From Manis javanica (lineage: Eukaryota > Chordata > Mammalia > Pholidota > Manidae): 64,000 nt of DNA. The position numbers were made by a program, and so were the translations under genes. The stretch lies in NCBI RefSeq assembly GCF_040802235.1, contig NC_133163.1, positions 38,708,501 to 38,772,500 of the forward strand. Reading direction: 5' to 3'. Numbering within the stretch: the stretch's first letter is position 1; each line of letters starts with the position of its first letter. The notes below the pieces were generated by a model. The model was not told the origin of the DNA and made no database searches. It worked only from the letters and a program-made list of their open reading frames with translations. Shown piece after piece: positions 24,440 through 37,212 of the stretch.

Positions 24440-24595
24440 CCTACCCCACTCCCAGACTCTAAGTTCCATGAGGCCTGTGATGAGGTCTGCCTTGCTCATC
24501 TCTGCACCCCCAGTCCCTTGCCCAGCACCTGAGCATTACAGACCTGTGGCTGCTATGCACTGATATATGCCTGTTTAATGAACAGGAAGACTGAC
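24440..24595 (+). repeat. LINE-2 3' end, right half of a split copy
   Basis: CTCTAAGTTCCATGAGGCC followed by TTGCCCAGCACCTGAGCAT and TGCCTGTTTAATGAACAG is the terminal L2 pattern, continuing the copy on the other side of the MITE. Confidence 0.7.
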
Positions 24596-24809
24596 ATCTA
24601 TTTGGCTATTTATACCCCACGTAAATGTCTTTGGTTAAACAGGAAGCTGCTAGAAAAAGCAGCAATACAATTTTCCCTGGAATAAAAACCTAACAGCCTC
24701 ACATACAATTAAGCACTTAATAACCTTGATGATATTGGTGAATTGTTCAAGGAGAGGATGAAGATAATGACACCTCTCAGCATGTTGTGAAATTACTGCT
24801 TATAACTTA

Positions 24810-25000
24810 ACAATATTAATAACTTATGCCTGCATTGTATGTGCCACTTTGAAAATGCTTTCATGTATACTACCTCCCTTGAAGTGGGTGCTGTAAGCCT
24901 CATTATTACTGCTTTACAGAGGTGAAGACTGAAAAGCAGGGGAGGAAGTACAAGGAGGTCTAGTAGCTCCAGACTAGTGTCGGCTCCTTGCATTCTCCCA
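24810..25000 (-). repeat. MIR SINE, antisense
   Basis: CATTATTACTGCTTTACAGA then GGTGAAGACTGAAAAGCAGG is the reversed MIR core, with the usual upstream ACTTTGAAAATGCTTTCATG. Confidence 0.65.
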
Positions 25001-25569
25001 TGTGAAGTCAGATCACCTCTTTGGGCCTCAGCTTCATCTATCAACCAGTGATTTAGCCAAAGTGTTTTTCAAAGATCTTCCATTTCTGCAATTCTGTGTT
25101 TATGTTTCTAACATAAGAAGCTCTATAAAGTTAAGGGTGAAAACAAGTGATTACAATCCAAAATTTAGCACGAATGGCTTTCCGACAGTGTTGAGGACTA
25201 TGCAGGAAATCCCCCAAGGGAGTCGACATTCAACATTAGCAACTCTTGAAGTTGCCAAGTGGCCAGAATCACAGGTGGTCATAAAATCCTGGAAAAATGC
25301 CTGATCTATATTTTTTAAAGAAAGCAGCGTACCTTACCTTGATGTGGAATTGTACAAAAAACAAAAATGAAAACTTGTTCAGAGTCCTTAAAAATGTCTC
25401 CACTTCCTTAGCTCCTAACATAGACACATTCCCCAAGCTCTTGGTCATCTGGCCTAGAACCATTTGTTCCTACCTATTTAGCACTACTCAAAGGTTACTG
25501 CAGGCATCAATTACTGGGAAAACCATATTGTAAAACCACTGGCCTACTTCACTACAAGTAAAACTAGTA

Positions 25570-26230
25570 GACATGTTGAAGCCATTCCTTCTTACCACCC
25601 TCACTGAATCCTCTTCCACTGCTGTCCTTTAGCCACTGGTGTGCCTCAGCCCATCCTGCACCCTCCTTTTACTCTTCACCCTCTCCCCTCATCAGTGTCT
25701 ACTTACACATTCTCATGACCATGCTACCATGATCATCTCCAACCTCTCCCCCAAGTTCTGGACTCATGTGAGCCACTTCAAGGTATATAACATTTTCTGA
25801 ATTCTTCCTGACCCCTCAAGCTCTTACTTGTAAACTCATCTTTCACTGCCCCCCACCCTGCACCTAACACTCCAATAGTGTAGAACGGTAATTACAGTTC
25901 TTTGAACACGCATGCTACTTCCCACCTCTGAAGCCTTGCTCAAGTTATTTCCTCTGCCTAAAATACCCTTCCCACTCCTGTCAACCCTACAGAACCCTCT
26001 TTGTTCCTCAACACCCTGCTTAAATGGCACTTCCTCTGTCTTGTCCTTATGTCACCTTTCTTGTCCTTGTCCCAGGGAGAGTTCTGATCATTCCTCCTTG
26101 GCAGCGAGCTAAGTATTCATTTACATGTTCTCATTCCTACTGGACTGCGAGCAACATAAGTGGCCATGTCTTTTCATTTTGGCATTCCCAGCACTTAGCA
26201 CAGGCCAAGCAAAGGGAAGGCATCTGACAA
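25570..26230 (+). repeat. LINE-2
   Basis: The right part is a clear L2 3' end: ATTTCCTCTGCCTAAAATAC, CTGCTTAAATGGCACTTCCT, ACTGGACTGCGAGCAACAT, AGCACTTAGCACAGGC. The left part (25570-25870) is weaker. Plus-frame open stretches at 25912-26319 lie within or beside this copy. Confidence 0.75.
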
Positions 26231-26678
26231 GGATGTGCCGAGTTGAACAGGGACTCAATTTCTTAATATATCAATTTCTCCTTCCAGGGTCACAGACTCA
26301 TCTTACTTCGATAGAATGATAATTATTTCTGGCATTGTGGCATTATTCAAATGCACAGTCTTTAAACAGCACTATTAACATTACTATAAACATATCTTAC
26401 TTCATTAGTTAAAAGTTAAACAGGTGACAGATCCGTGCTGTGTGTGCAGTAAGTACATAGCTCCCTGGTTAGTAGTTTCCTCCAGGGGCTAATGTTTCTA
26501 GTATGATAGGAAAGAATCACACCAGGGAGTCATTTGAGTGCTAAAAATGTGGGGTTCCAAGGGGAAAAGACACATATTCATGGGAAGTGGAAGAAAAATA
26601 GGGAATGTCCAGATGTAGTCTTAACTCAGAATCCTGGACTGGGAGTCAGGAAAATTTGGATTCTTGCCCAGGGATTTT

Positions 26679-27316
26679 TTTTTAATTGTGGTATAATATA
26701 CAGAAACTTCCTACATTTTTAAGTGTACAGTTCAGGGAAATCGAATATATTCACACTGTTGTACAACAATCATCACCATCCATCTCCAAGAACCTTTTTC
26801 ATCTTCCAAAACTGAGGCTCTATACCCCAAACACTGACTCCCCACCTCCCTCCCCAGCCTCTGGCAAGTACCATTTTGCTTTTTGTCTCTGCATTTGATG
26901 ACTCCAGGTACCTCATAGAAGTGGAATCATATATTTGTCCTTTGGTATTTGGCTTGTTTCATTAACCATAATATCTTCAAGGTTCATTCATGTCATAACA
27001 TGCATCAGAATATCCTTCCCTTTCAATGCTGCATAATAATCCATTATATGTATATACCACATTTTATCTTCATTTGTTGATGGACCCTTGAATTGCATCT
27101 ATGTTTTAGATACTGTGAATAATGTGGCTGTGGACATTAGCATAGAAATATCTGTTCCAGTCCTTGCTTTCAATTCTTTTGGATATACATCCAGAAATGG
27201 AATTGCTAGATCGTATGGTAACTCTATGTTTAATTTTTTTGTTGAACTGTCTGCCATACTGTTTTCCACAGTGGCTGTACCATGGTACACTCCCAAGAGC
27301 CATGCACAGGAGTTCT
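26679..27316 (-). repeat. Antisense LINE-1 3' end with ORF2 C-terminus
   Basis: On the minus strand, 27296-27099 translates to a decayed ORF2 end (KLNIELPYDLAIPFLDVYPK), the family's conserved LPYDPAIPLL region. The copy then runs into its 3' UTR, ending near TTTTAATTGTGGTATAATAT at the left. Confidence 0.85.
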
Positions 27317-27334
27317 AATTTATTTTAAGTAATG

Positions 27335-27425
27335 TGCTGAATGCCTTTGGTGAGTCACAATTTCTCTGGGCCTCAGTTTCTTCATCTATAAAATGAGGGG
27401 GATGGAATGGACAGTCCAAGATTTC
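27335..27425 (+). repeat. MIR fragment
   Basis: GGTGAGTCACAATTTCTCTG then GGCCTCAGTTTCTTCATCTA and TAAAATGAGG is the MIR core. It directly abuts the LINE-1 fragment. Confidence 0.75.
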
Positions 27426-27954
27426 TTCTAATAATAAAAGAACTACATTGATCTAATTAAACCAACCTGCAATTCAAGCCAGAAAGTTGTCTGAATGGTT
27501 TGTCGAGTGTGACTTGATGTCTTAAACCCTCTTCCTAGTAAAATAAAAGTAGTCATTTTTCAGAGAAAAGGGCAACGAGTCTAAAAATCGTTTCCCGTGC
27601 CCAGCTCTCACTGATGACGCACTGGCCACATCCTGAGCCCCATTCTGTGCCCAGTGTCCTGATGCCGCTCCTCCTCCGTGTTTCTCCTCTGTGTTCTCAA
27701 ACAGATTCTGTTTCTTTTCTTTGCTCACACTTCCATTCAAATGCCTCGGGGCCTTTGCAAAGAAGAGCTCAATCTCCTCAGCTATAGCATTAAAGCTTTT
27801 TATTTGTAGGCAGGCAGGCTGAAATACACAAAACTGCCCCTGAAATCTTCTCAGTGAATGTTTTCTAGTAATTTTATGTGACAACTTTTCAGGAGTTTTC
27901 AGAAAACCACTTTGAAGGCATACTCCTTGAAGGAGGAAGACACAGAAGGCTTAT

Positions 27955-28110
27955 TGTGTTCTTGGGTGGTTTACATGCATTTATTCACTTAATCCAGACA
28001 ATAACTATGACATTGATTCTGTTAACCTCAATTTACAAGCACGGACAAGTTTTGGAGAGGTGTGGGTAGCTCACTGAGGTCACTCAGCCAGAACGTGACG
28101 GAGCTGAGGT
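27955..28110 (-). repeat. MIR SINE, antisense
   Basis: Reversed MIR: TTTATTCACTTAATCCAGAC, AATTTACAAGCACGGACAAG, GTCACTCAGCCAGAACGTGA. Confidence 0.6.
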
Positions 28111-30423
28111 AAGTCTGCTGTGAGAGAGGCCCACGGCCCCTCCTACGGGAGATGCCCATCGAGCACACGGGGGTGGGGGTGGGGCACCAGCAGGAGGAGA
28201 GCAAGGCCAGTGGTGGCGCCGCCCGGAGCTCCATTATCGGCTCTGTCCAGCTGAGCAGCCGCTGTTAGAAAGGGAAATGAAGGGGAGGGAAGGGAAGGGA
28301 AGAGGCCCACCACTTCCCAGGAGTAGAATCGGCAAGGAGAGAAAACTCAGTCTCCACTAAAGATTAGATTCTCTTTAGGCACCAGAGACTCTGTTTTCTC
28401 CCAGAATGAAGACTATGGAGGGAAGATTTTACTGGATAACGTATTATTACAGATACCAAGAATACAGTTTAAAGTTATTGGATTTATCTGGTTAAGAATA
28501 AACTGTCCTCATAGTTCCATATAGACCTTAACCTTGCTTAGTACAAATTGCAGGTTTTATAAGAATTGGTAAGGGGGCTGAGATCTAGGTTCCAGATTTA
28601 GGTGGAAAAATCTCTCTAATGAAGATTCTGAAATATGAGGATGAGGTTGAAGACTTCTAAATATTTGAAAAAAAAAACAAAACCCACAAGAGCAGCAGAT
28701 GTTAGTATGTCCAACTTCTTAGGATTTCTAATGGATTGAGATTCAAAGGTATGGTATACTTATCAGAGAAACACTGAACTGGCTTGTTAATCTAATCTCT
28801 AAATAGAGACCATTAAAGTTCCTTGAGGGGCAGACTGACCTTTATTTCCTACCCTCCCTGGCAGCAAGCATAATGACCTTCATACCCCAAGGCCAACAAT
28901 GAACATTTCCTTACGGATGCAACTAGCATTTTCATTTGAATTATAAACTCTGGGGTCCTTCTTTTAAGTATTAAAAATGTTAATCGGCTATGGTAATTGG
29001 ACTAAATATGTACACCATGAAAAACTATTAGTATAATGACAGTGGTTGCTGCAAGCATAGGGGGTTAGTGTGCCTTGGGAATCACAAAGAACAAGATTCT
29101 AGACCATGGAACTGGGAAAGTGATAATGCAAAATATGCTTGACTCCATAGCATGATCAGGTAACGTTATCACAGCATGGGCCATTGTAGTTGGCTGGGCC
29201 AACCTCGGTGAGGACACTTCCCTTCCAGAAGTTAAGAAACTTTGGGGCACAAGTCCACCAAGATAGATCATTCTCCTTGGTTATTCATAAAATTATAACT
29301 TGGTTTCCTTAGTCTAAATTTTCTACTAACTGTACAAGTAAAGCGTTCTTATGGAAATATGCTAGATAGGAGACATCCAGTAGAATCCGAAAGTACTTCA
29401 CTTTTATTTATACATGAGATTCATGCCTCCTCAACATCAGGAGAGTACTGGTGGCTAAACTTGAGAATAATGTTATAAATTATGATTCACTTTGGCAATA
29501 TTTGCCTGAGGAGGATTTCTCTGTTTTTTGCTCTTTTAGTGATGTGGAGAATTCTCAGGGACAATCATGCCTTCAGTTCCAGTACACAGTGACCTCCCTA
29601 CAAAATGTTCTTGAAATGCTGCTGATTATGACTAGGGATTTCTAAAGACAGACAAGGCTTTCAACAAGACAGCAGATATTTCCCAAATTTTGTTTTTTTG
29701 TCTCAACTTACTGAAAAAGATATAACTTGAGAAAAGTAATTCTTATCCCATAGAAACTATCTAACAGAAGGATTGTTCCAATTTTTCGCTACTTGAAGAA
29801 ATGACTTTCTGACCCAAATTACATGTGCTTTCTTATTTTCAACATAAAAGCATCAAATCCTTGTTTCTTCCTCACTTCAAAATAAGGCTTCCAGCACAAC
29901 ACTTTAAGTGCAAAAAGACTTTTCAACATGCTGCACTACCTCATTGCATCTGAATCCCGGGCCTGGCACCTGGCTGGCATAAGGATAAAATGGGAGCAAA
30001 AGAGATCTGCAGAGGTTTGGAAAACCTTTCTTCTCTTCCAGCAATAAGGGAAAGGCCCCTTTGTCCTGCTGCCTGGACATTACTGACAGAAACACAATAT
30101 CATCACAAACTAGAATGGCATTCATGTGACCCAATACCTGGGTGTCCTGATTGAAGGGACACATCACTTCACCTAATGCCACACTGCTAGAAATACTTGA
30201 TGTTTGACAGACAGCGCTATCAACCGCTATTACAGTTGGGCCAGAAATAACTATTGCATAAGTGAGGAAACCTTGAGAGAACTCTGGTTCTTTGGTTCTA
30301 CAGATTAAAACACATATTTCAGTTAGAGCTGGTAGCTTAGTGGTGGAAGGTATTAAAAAACACAAGAAGCATATATGGTAAGCTGCTTTGCAGGAGGCGG
30401 AAAGCTGGCTAAGCCAAACTTAC

Positions 30424-30612
30424 AGATTTCAGGATCCCTGTGGCATCTTCATGGAGCCAGGTGGGGTAGACCACTTCATCATTCAGTATGGCCTCAAAGA
30501 GGTCATCTTCATTCTCTGCTTCGAAGGGCGCGTGACCACACAGCATCTCGTATAGCAACACACCCATTGCCCACCAGTCTACGGCAGGGCCATAGAGCAT
30601 TTCCTGGAGGAT
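30424..30612 (-). CDS. PRKCH: PRKCH exon: kinase C-lobe, helices E to G
   Basis: This 189-nt exon has exactly 63 codons, residues 525-587, and starts [17 protein letters not shown]. The DWWAMG element is kinase subdomain IX, whose Asp stabilises the catalytic loop. The rest ([25 protein letters not shown]) forms the substrate-side helices of the C-lobe. The acceptor is TTTATACAG|ATC and the donor TCT|GTAAGT, so both junctions are phase 0. The upstream intron is only 633 bp and the downstream one is 19.1 kb. If the donor were not used, the frame would add only V-S-L-A before a stop, giving a kinase that lacks its regulatory tail. Confidence 0.96.
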
Positions 30613-31452
<840 letters not shown>

Positions 31453-31774
31453 TCATGGCATGGGGGATGGGCCCATGGAGGGGTCAGGTGCGGCTGGGAG
31501 AGCTTTCTGCACACACTTCAAAAGGAACAAACTTCTTTGGGTTATCTGCATAAAAATTTAGATTGACCCCCAAAATTTGCCTCCTGGTTCCTAGATGATG
31601 GTTCCATATGAATGGGCTAACTACATATTTAAAACACAGGCTGCCCTTTAGGAACTGATAGCAGAACATGACTTTTCCAGATTGCCCACTTACCTTCTAC
31701 CCAGAAGACATCCATCTACCCTGTCACCTGTTCTCTACATTGGCATCTTTCTCTGCCCACTGGAGTTCACCTTG

Positions 31775-32720
31775 TGAACATTCATGGAGCAAGTAGCCAC
31801 TGTGTGCCAGGGACAGTGGTGGGCAGCAAGGGTACAGATGATCTTTATCCCTAAGAAACTCACAGTGTAATGGGGACATTACAATATTTGCTAGACTACA
31901 AGCTCTGTAAAGGAGGGCTCAGATTGATTTTGGTTTCTCATTGTACCTAGCATGGTGCACTCAATAAATACTTGTGTGATATACATACATATGGGTGCAT
32001 ATACACATGTATGTCTGCATATATATAAGAGGGGAGGGAGAGATGGAGCACGAGGGGCAGAGGGAGAGAACCAGCTGTCATTTAATACAAAAGGCATGAT
32101 GGATGTATGAACCATGTATGAAAGATGCACAAGAGGGAACAATTCCTTCCAGTGGGAGGAGAGAGGTACAGTAAAGTGGAGATTGAGTCAAGTCTAAAGC
32201 ATGAGTCAGTCTCTGGACAGGGAAGGAGCATGAGACAGTCACTGTGGGCAGATGGATGGGGCTAGTGCTGGGAGGCAGGTGTAGAGGCAGGCTCAGTAGC
32301 CCCATGTGCTGTCTCAGGCTAGAGGGAGATCAGCATGGGAACAGCAGAGCCATCAAAAATGCCAGGGCTGGAGAGGAAGGTTAGGCTCAACTATGAAGAG
32401 CCCTGAATGCCATGCTAAGGAACTTTGATGTTTGGCTATTAGGCAAAAGGGATCCACTGAAGGTCTCTACTTAAGGGAGTGACAGGATCCCCTCTGAACA
32501 GAAAAGATCAGCTAGAGGCCAATGAAACCGTCCAAGGAAGATGTGTTAAGACCTGAACTAGGACAGTGACAAATGGATGGAAAGCAAGGGGTCTGCCAGC
32601 AGCGCTTTAGTGAAAACAATAACAAGGCTTGATGAGCATTTCGAGGTAGTTGGGGATGATGGCTCCTGGCTTTCTGTCTTAGATGTAGTGGGTTAGTGGG
32701 GACATAAACAGCCAGGAAAA
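31775..32720 (-). repeat. LINE-2, antisense, with a forward L2 fragment inside
   Basis: The reversed 3' end (GCCACTGTGTGCCAGGGACA, then AACTCACAGTGTAATGGGGA) at 31775-31880 continues at about 32130-32720 with the reversed coding region (GAGCCCTGAATGCCATGCTA, GGGAGTGACAGGATCC). Between them, 31885-31980 is a forward L2 end (ACTACAAGCTCTGTAAAGGA, then TGCACTCAATAAATACTTG), followed by an AT-rich stretch. Confidence 0.65.
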
Positions 32721-33971
32721 GGGAAAACTGGAATGAGAACAGGGCTCGTTGGTGTGTACCCCAGGTACCTAGGAGCCCAAGGAAGCCTAGGAGATTATGG
32801 TGAGCCCAGGACAAGGCACTTTCCCTGCTTCCCCTAACCATAGAAGCAGAGTCCACCTAAAGGAAGTGAATTTCCAGCAGCAGAACTGTTTGGCAAATGG
32901 CCTCAACGTAGGCAGGAACGTGGTCAGATACTGATAAACCTGTCTGCAAATGGAAAGCAGTACCCTCCTAAATCCTCCCTGCCCCGGCAGAGGCAGCCAG
33001 AACCTGGTCCTCTCAAGGCCATGCATAGCCAGGTGCTGTTACAGAGGGCGGCCTGTCACCATGGCAGGCTGGGAAGGAGCCCTACACACCAACACAGTTG
33101 CTAGCCTGCTGGGCTCAGTGCAGAGAGGATGGGAGCAGCAGTCTTGCCTACTGGGTCGTACCTTCGTGCTTTCCTTTTCTAAAGAACAACTGCTCAGAGG
33201 TAAGCCACATGGGCTTATCAGTGAGGAGGCAGCTGTGCAATCAGCTGCAGATGCTAGGTGACGTTCCTGACCTGGAGGACTTGCAGTCAGCCATCAGGAG
33301 GTGAGGCTGCCCTGGTGTGGCCTCCTGGGCTATGCTGCTGGGAGGGATGGTGGCTCCTCACGGGGGCAGCTTCACAGTGGCTAGAGCTGACTGCTCTTCT
33401 GAGCATCCACAGTGTGCTGTCAGGGCACTCAGAGTTGTTTCATGATTCCTTCTCTCAGAATAAAGTTCTATTGGCCTGCCTGGCCCAGGGGAAAAGGCTG
33501 GTCTCTGTCCAGCCCAGGATCATATTGTGGTTCAGAGGAGGTAGGTGGTGACAGAACTGGCATGACTAGTTTCCATACTGAACCTTAGGAGGTGATACAG
33601 TCCAACCACGCAGGTCTTAGAGCAGTCACTGGAAAACACCCAGGAATGCGTACAAAGTCCTGTTTTCCAGGAATCCCTGATAAGTGAGGTGAAAGCAGCA
33701 GTTTCTCGGCACAGATCAATGTGAACCTAGACTGGACCTGCTCTCTGCTCCTATGCCCCCACAGCGGCCTCCCGGGTGTAAGCGGAGCATGTGCCTGATG
33801 CCTGTGCCCGGCTCAGAAGAGCAAGCCTCCTCCACCTCTAAACCCAACCTGCCCTTGGTCCCCAAGACAGCCTCTGCCCACTTCTCCATGAAGAATCCTA
33901 CTTCCCATGGAAACAACTGTTTTCAGTGGGCTGTGAGCTGTGGAGACTTTTGCCTACCTCCCTGACCCCAC

Positions 33972-33989
33972 TACACACACACACACACC
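33972..33989. repeat. (CA)n microsatellite, short
   Basis: About nine CA/AC units. Length may vary between individuals. Confidence 0.9.
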
Positions 33990-36074
33990 ACGAGCAAGAC
34001 TGATTTACCCCACATGAAGATGGGATCACAGGAGCACAGGGTGTGGGAAGAGGGTGGCTGTGGTCATGTACATGGGGGCAAGGCCATGGCCAGGAGCACA
34101 GTCTCTCTCAGCTGTTCTTCCAGGAGTGGCTTCAGATTTGAGGCCCTGTGAGCATCAGGTCGTCTGGCACCTCTGGGACTGAAGGCCCTCCAGAGTCAGG
34201 GATTACAGTCTGCAGCCCCAGGAGAGCATGAGGCCGCAGGGGATCTGTGCTGCAAGCTGCCTCTATCAGTGCTATGCTCTAGTCCAGCGGGCCAGCCCGT
34301 GCGGACCTGTGCCCAGAGCACTCTGAATCTCACAGCGCCAAACAAGGTTACTGAGTTTCTGAATTCTCTCAAAGCCATTATGCCTGCTAAGGGCTCGGAA
34401 AGGATTATGCTTGGGTAACAGAAACAAGTGCTAACAGAACCCCACAGTGGTCTAAAGAGCTGACCTGTGATTGCTCAAGAGAGCTTATGACTAACACCCC
34501 AGGTAAGAGGTTTGATTGCTTATTACTTAGTTGCTGTCACTGCTAGCAGGAATTATTCAGGAGGAGAAAAGTGCTTGCAATCAATTTCGTAAGTCACCCC
34601 TCACAATGCCCTCTGCACAGAGAAGTCTTGGAACACAGCCTCACTGTTCAGGAGATAGAACTGAGCAGCACCGGGGTGTGACTCATCCCAGTCATGGGAT
34701 CCCTGAGGGCACAGAAGCAGGTTATACACCTCAGTCTCAGCTTTTCAGTCTGGTCTTAGGTCTTCTCAGAACTGTACAAGCCCTGAGGGAAATCCATTGC
34801 TGGTTTAGTACCAGGTACTATCTAATAGGATACAGCTATCCAGCTGGGATCCCAGGGGGGTTCTATTAAGAGCGTAATATATTCCCAAGCTATCAGTTCT
34901 TCCTTCAGCCCAAATAACTCACACCTCCACTGTGAGGTCTGTCTTGATGTCCCCAGATAGTCAGCTCTGCCCCTAGAGTGTCCAGTTCACACCTCTGTGA
35001 CGGTGCACCCCACGCTGTATTCCAGAAGGCTCTGTCTGTGCCCCTGTCCACCTCCTTCCCTAGCTGGGGCTGCGCCTCACCCCTCCCTAGCTCCAGCGTG
35101 GTCCTGGCAGAAAGTGCTGACCAGAGAGGAACAGGAGCATTTCGGACAGACATTAGGGAGCTGCCCTGGCCAACTCGGAGTCTCTTATTTTTAGGGAAAG
35201 AAGGAAGCCTCATAAACCTCACAGGGACCCTTGCTTTAAACTTATAAAAAGCTGTGTGCTTTTCCCTTGGAGACAGATTGCAGAGAGAAAAGAAGAATAC
35301 TGAAATATAAGTTCAAATTCTCTGCTTTAGTGAAGCTGGAGAAGGGAAACAGCTTTAGGGGAGGTGGTTATAAAACAGGGAGGAGCCAAGCAGGATACTG
35401 TCCCTTGGCTCGCCTCCAGGTGGAGGGGTAGGACATTGAGAAGGTTACTCAAACAGATCCAAAGGTTACAGAGCCATTTATGGTGCTTACACTCTAAGGG
35501 CACATTGTTATCTTCATTAAAAAAAAAAAGCAAAAAAAGCCACCTTATGATTCCTGACTTAGAAATATGCAGAGGTCAGTTTTGAGCTTTAGAGTTTCTC
35601 AGCCTCCCATGCCAGCACGTAACTCAACAGCCAAACTTAACAAAGCTATACAATGAAGATTACAAGTTCATACAAGGCAGAGGCTCAGGTCCCAAAATGC
35701 CAAAGACACAATTATGGGCTCATCATTCATTAGCTCGTTGTGTATAGCTTTTGTCATGCCAGCACAGAATGGCAGACAGACTGACTTTATCCTCCCTGGT
35801 TGTCTGAAAGGTACATTGTTGTTACTGGGTAATCAGGGTTACCTGAAATGCCCACAGTGGTTTCAGAGACTATTCCCAAGTGGCTGAAGACAAAGGAAAT
35901 ACAGAAAATGTATTTATTTTGTTCCCACCATGAGCTATTCCGAGAGTCATAAAACAGAATGACACGAGTTTTACTGCTTAGGTCACTGGAAGAATCAGTG
36001 ACTCTTCCAAAAGAAATAAAGGAAAGTGAGTTGAGAACAGACTCCTTGAACAAGAGTGATTCTAAGGGGCTACT

Positions 36075-36320
36075 CAGTAACTATTTTTAATTTATTTTTA
36101 AAACTTGTTATCAAGGAAAATTCCAAGTATATACAAAAGAATCTAGAGAATAATATAAAAAATCCTCTAGTGACCACATAGCATAAGCAACTATCAAGGC
36201 ATGCCCAATCTTATTTCATGTGTACATTTGCTCCCTTATTAATCCACCTTTTTTTCAGATTTTGAAGGAAGTACAAGACACAAAATCATCTTATCTAAAA
36301 ATATCTGCATATTGCTTTTT
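36075..36320. repeat. Old interspersed repeat, copy B
   Basis: AAGGCATGCCCAATCTTATT and the flanking ACAAAAGAATCTAGAGAAT match the family seen at 23387-23545. The family is not assigned. Confidence 0.5.
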
Positions 36321-36341
36321 GTCTGTTCATTTGAGAGAGAC

Positions 36342-36343
<2 letters not shown>

Positions 36344-36379
<36 letters not shown>

Positions 36380-36380
36380 T
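36344..36380. repeat. (TG)n microsatellite
   Basis: A pure TG run to 36372 is followed by one A interruption and further TG units. It is the longest dinucleotide repeat in the window. Confidence 0.95.
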
Positions 36381-36431
36381 ATTTGCAGAGAACCTGAGAA
36401 AAGCTTCTGTGGGAAATAATAACAGTACCAT

Positions 36432-36605
36432 TAGTAGCTAACCTACACTGAATGTTCACCAAATGCTAAGTGCTTTATCTATCTTATTTTATTCTCAGAA
36501 CAACCATGTGAACTGAACTGGGATCTACACCATATCACTTAGTTAACTTGGAATAAATCCAGGACTTGAACTCAGTTCTGCTCAACTCCCTCTAAGGCCT
36601 GGGCT
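36432..36605 (-). repeat. MIR SINE, antisense
   Basis: AAATGCTAAGTGCTTTATCT, then CAGGACTTGAACTCAGTTCT and CCTCTAAGGCCTGGGCTCA follow the reversed MIR, with the core decayed. Confidence 0.6.
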
Positions 36606-37212
36606 CACAAGCCACTCAGGTTAGGCACCCTTTCCCATGTAGTGGTGTCATGTTGCTGGCTAATCCTCCTAATAGACTGTTTCCTGAGAGGACTTCACCA
36701 GTTGAAGCAAGAACCATCTGAGAATCAATAAATATCCTGAGATTGAACTATGATGAAGGGACAATTTTGTGCATATCACTATGAAATGCATAATCAACGT
36801 TCTGTTAAATTTTTTTTTTTTGCTTTGGTTTTTAGCTTGTGCATGAAGTTCAATGCATTTTACATAATCCTTGAAGGTACAGAAGGAGGGGAGTGCATAG
36901 AAAATCTCTCTAGTGGTCAAGTATTCAGAAGATAATTCACTACCATCTTCTCAGGAGGAGAGGCTGGCATGTGAGTAAGGATTAAGAGGTGGCATTTGCT
37001 AAAAGACTGCATGTGGATTATAGTCTTAATTTTAAGACAAAACCAGTTAGGGATGACTTGTGCTTTGAGTGTCCGGGTTTAAATAAATCTCAAATTTTTT
37101 CAAATCAAGACTAATTGTGTTAAATTGGTAAAATAATTTTGAAGTCACTGAAATAGCAAAGACCCAAAATTTGGTTTTATCACAAGTCAGTGCCATTCAT
37201 GTACTATCTAAC

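Larger units (their letters stand above)
11323..30423 (-). other. PRKCH: PRKCH intron, 19.1 kb
   Basis: The intron lies between the residue 587 and 588 codons, from the GTAAGT donor at 30423 to the CTCTCTCAG acceptor at 11323. Stretches 11400-13400, 14250-15700, 16000-21200, 28300-29900 and 29900-30400 show no gene and no repeat I can name; they look like ordinary unique intron. The recognisable content is the L2, MIR, LINE-1 and Tigger copies listed separately. Confidence 0.93.

Noticed and set aside
28201..28225. Third CTCF motif (GCCAGTGGTGGCGCC)
   Set aside because: The core Ala-position base (consensus A) is T when anchored on GGC; the match is too weak to list.
30409..30423. Extension of the exon past its donor (adds V-S-L-A)
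   Set aside because: A GTAAGT donor sits exactly where the protein should join the next exon, which continues the family sequence.
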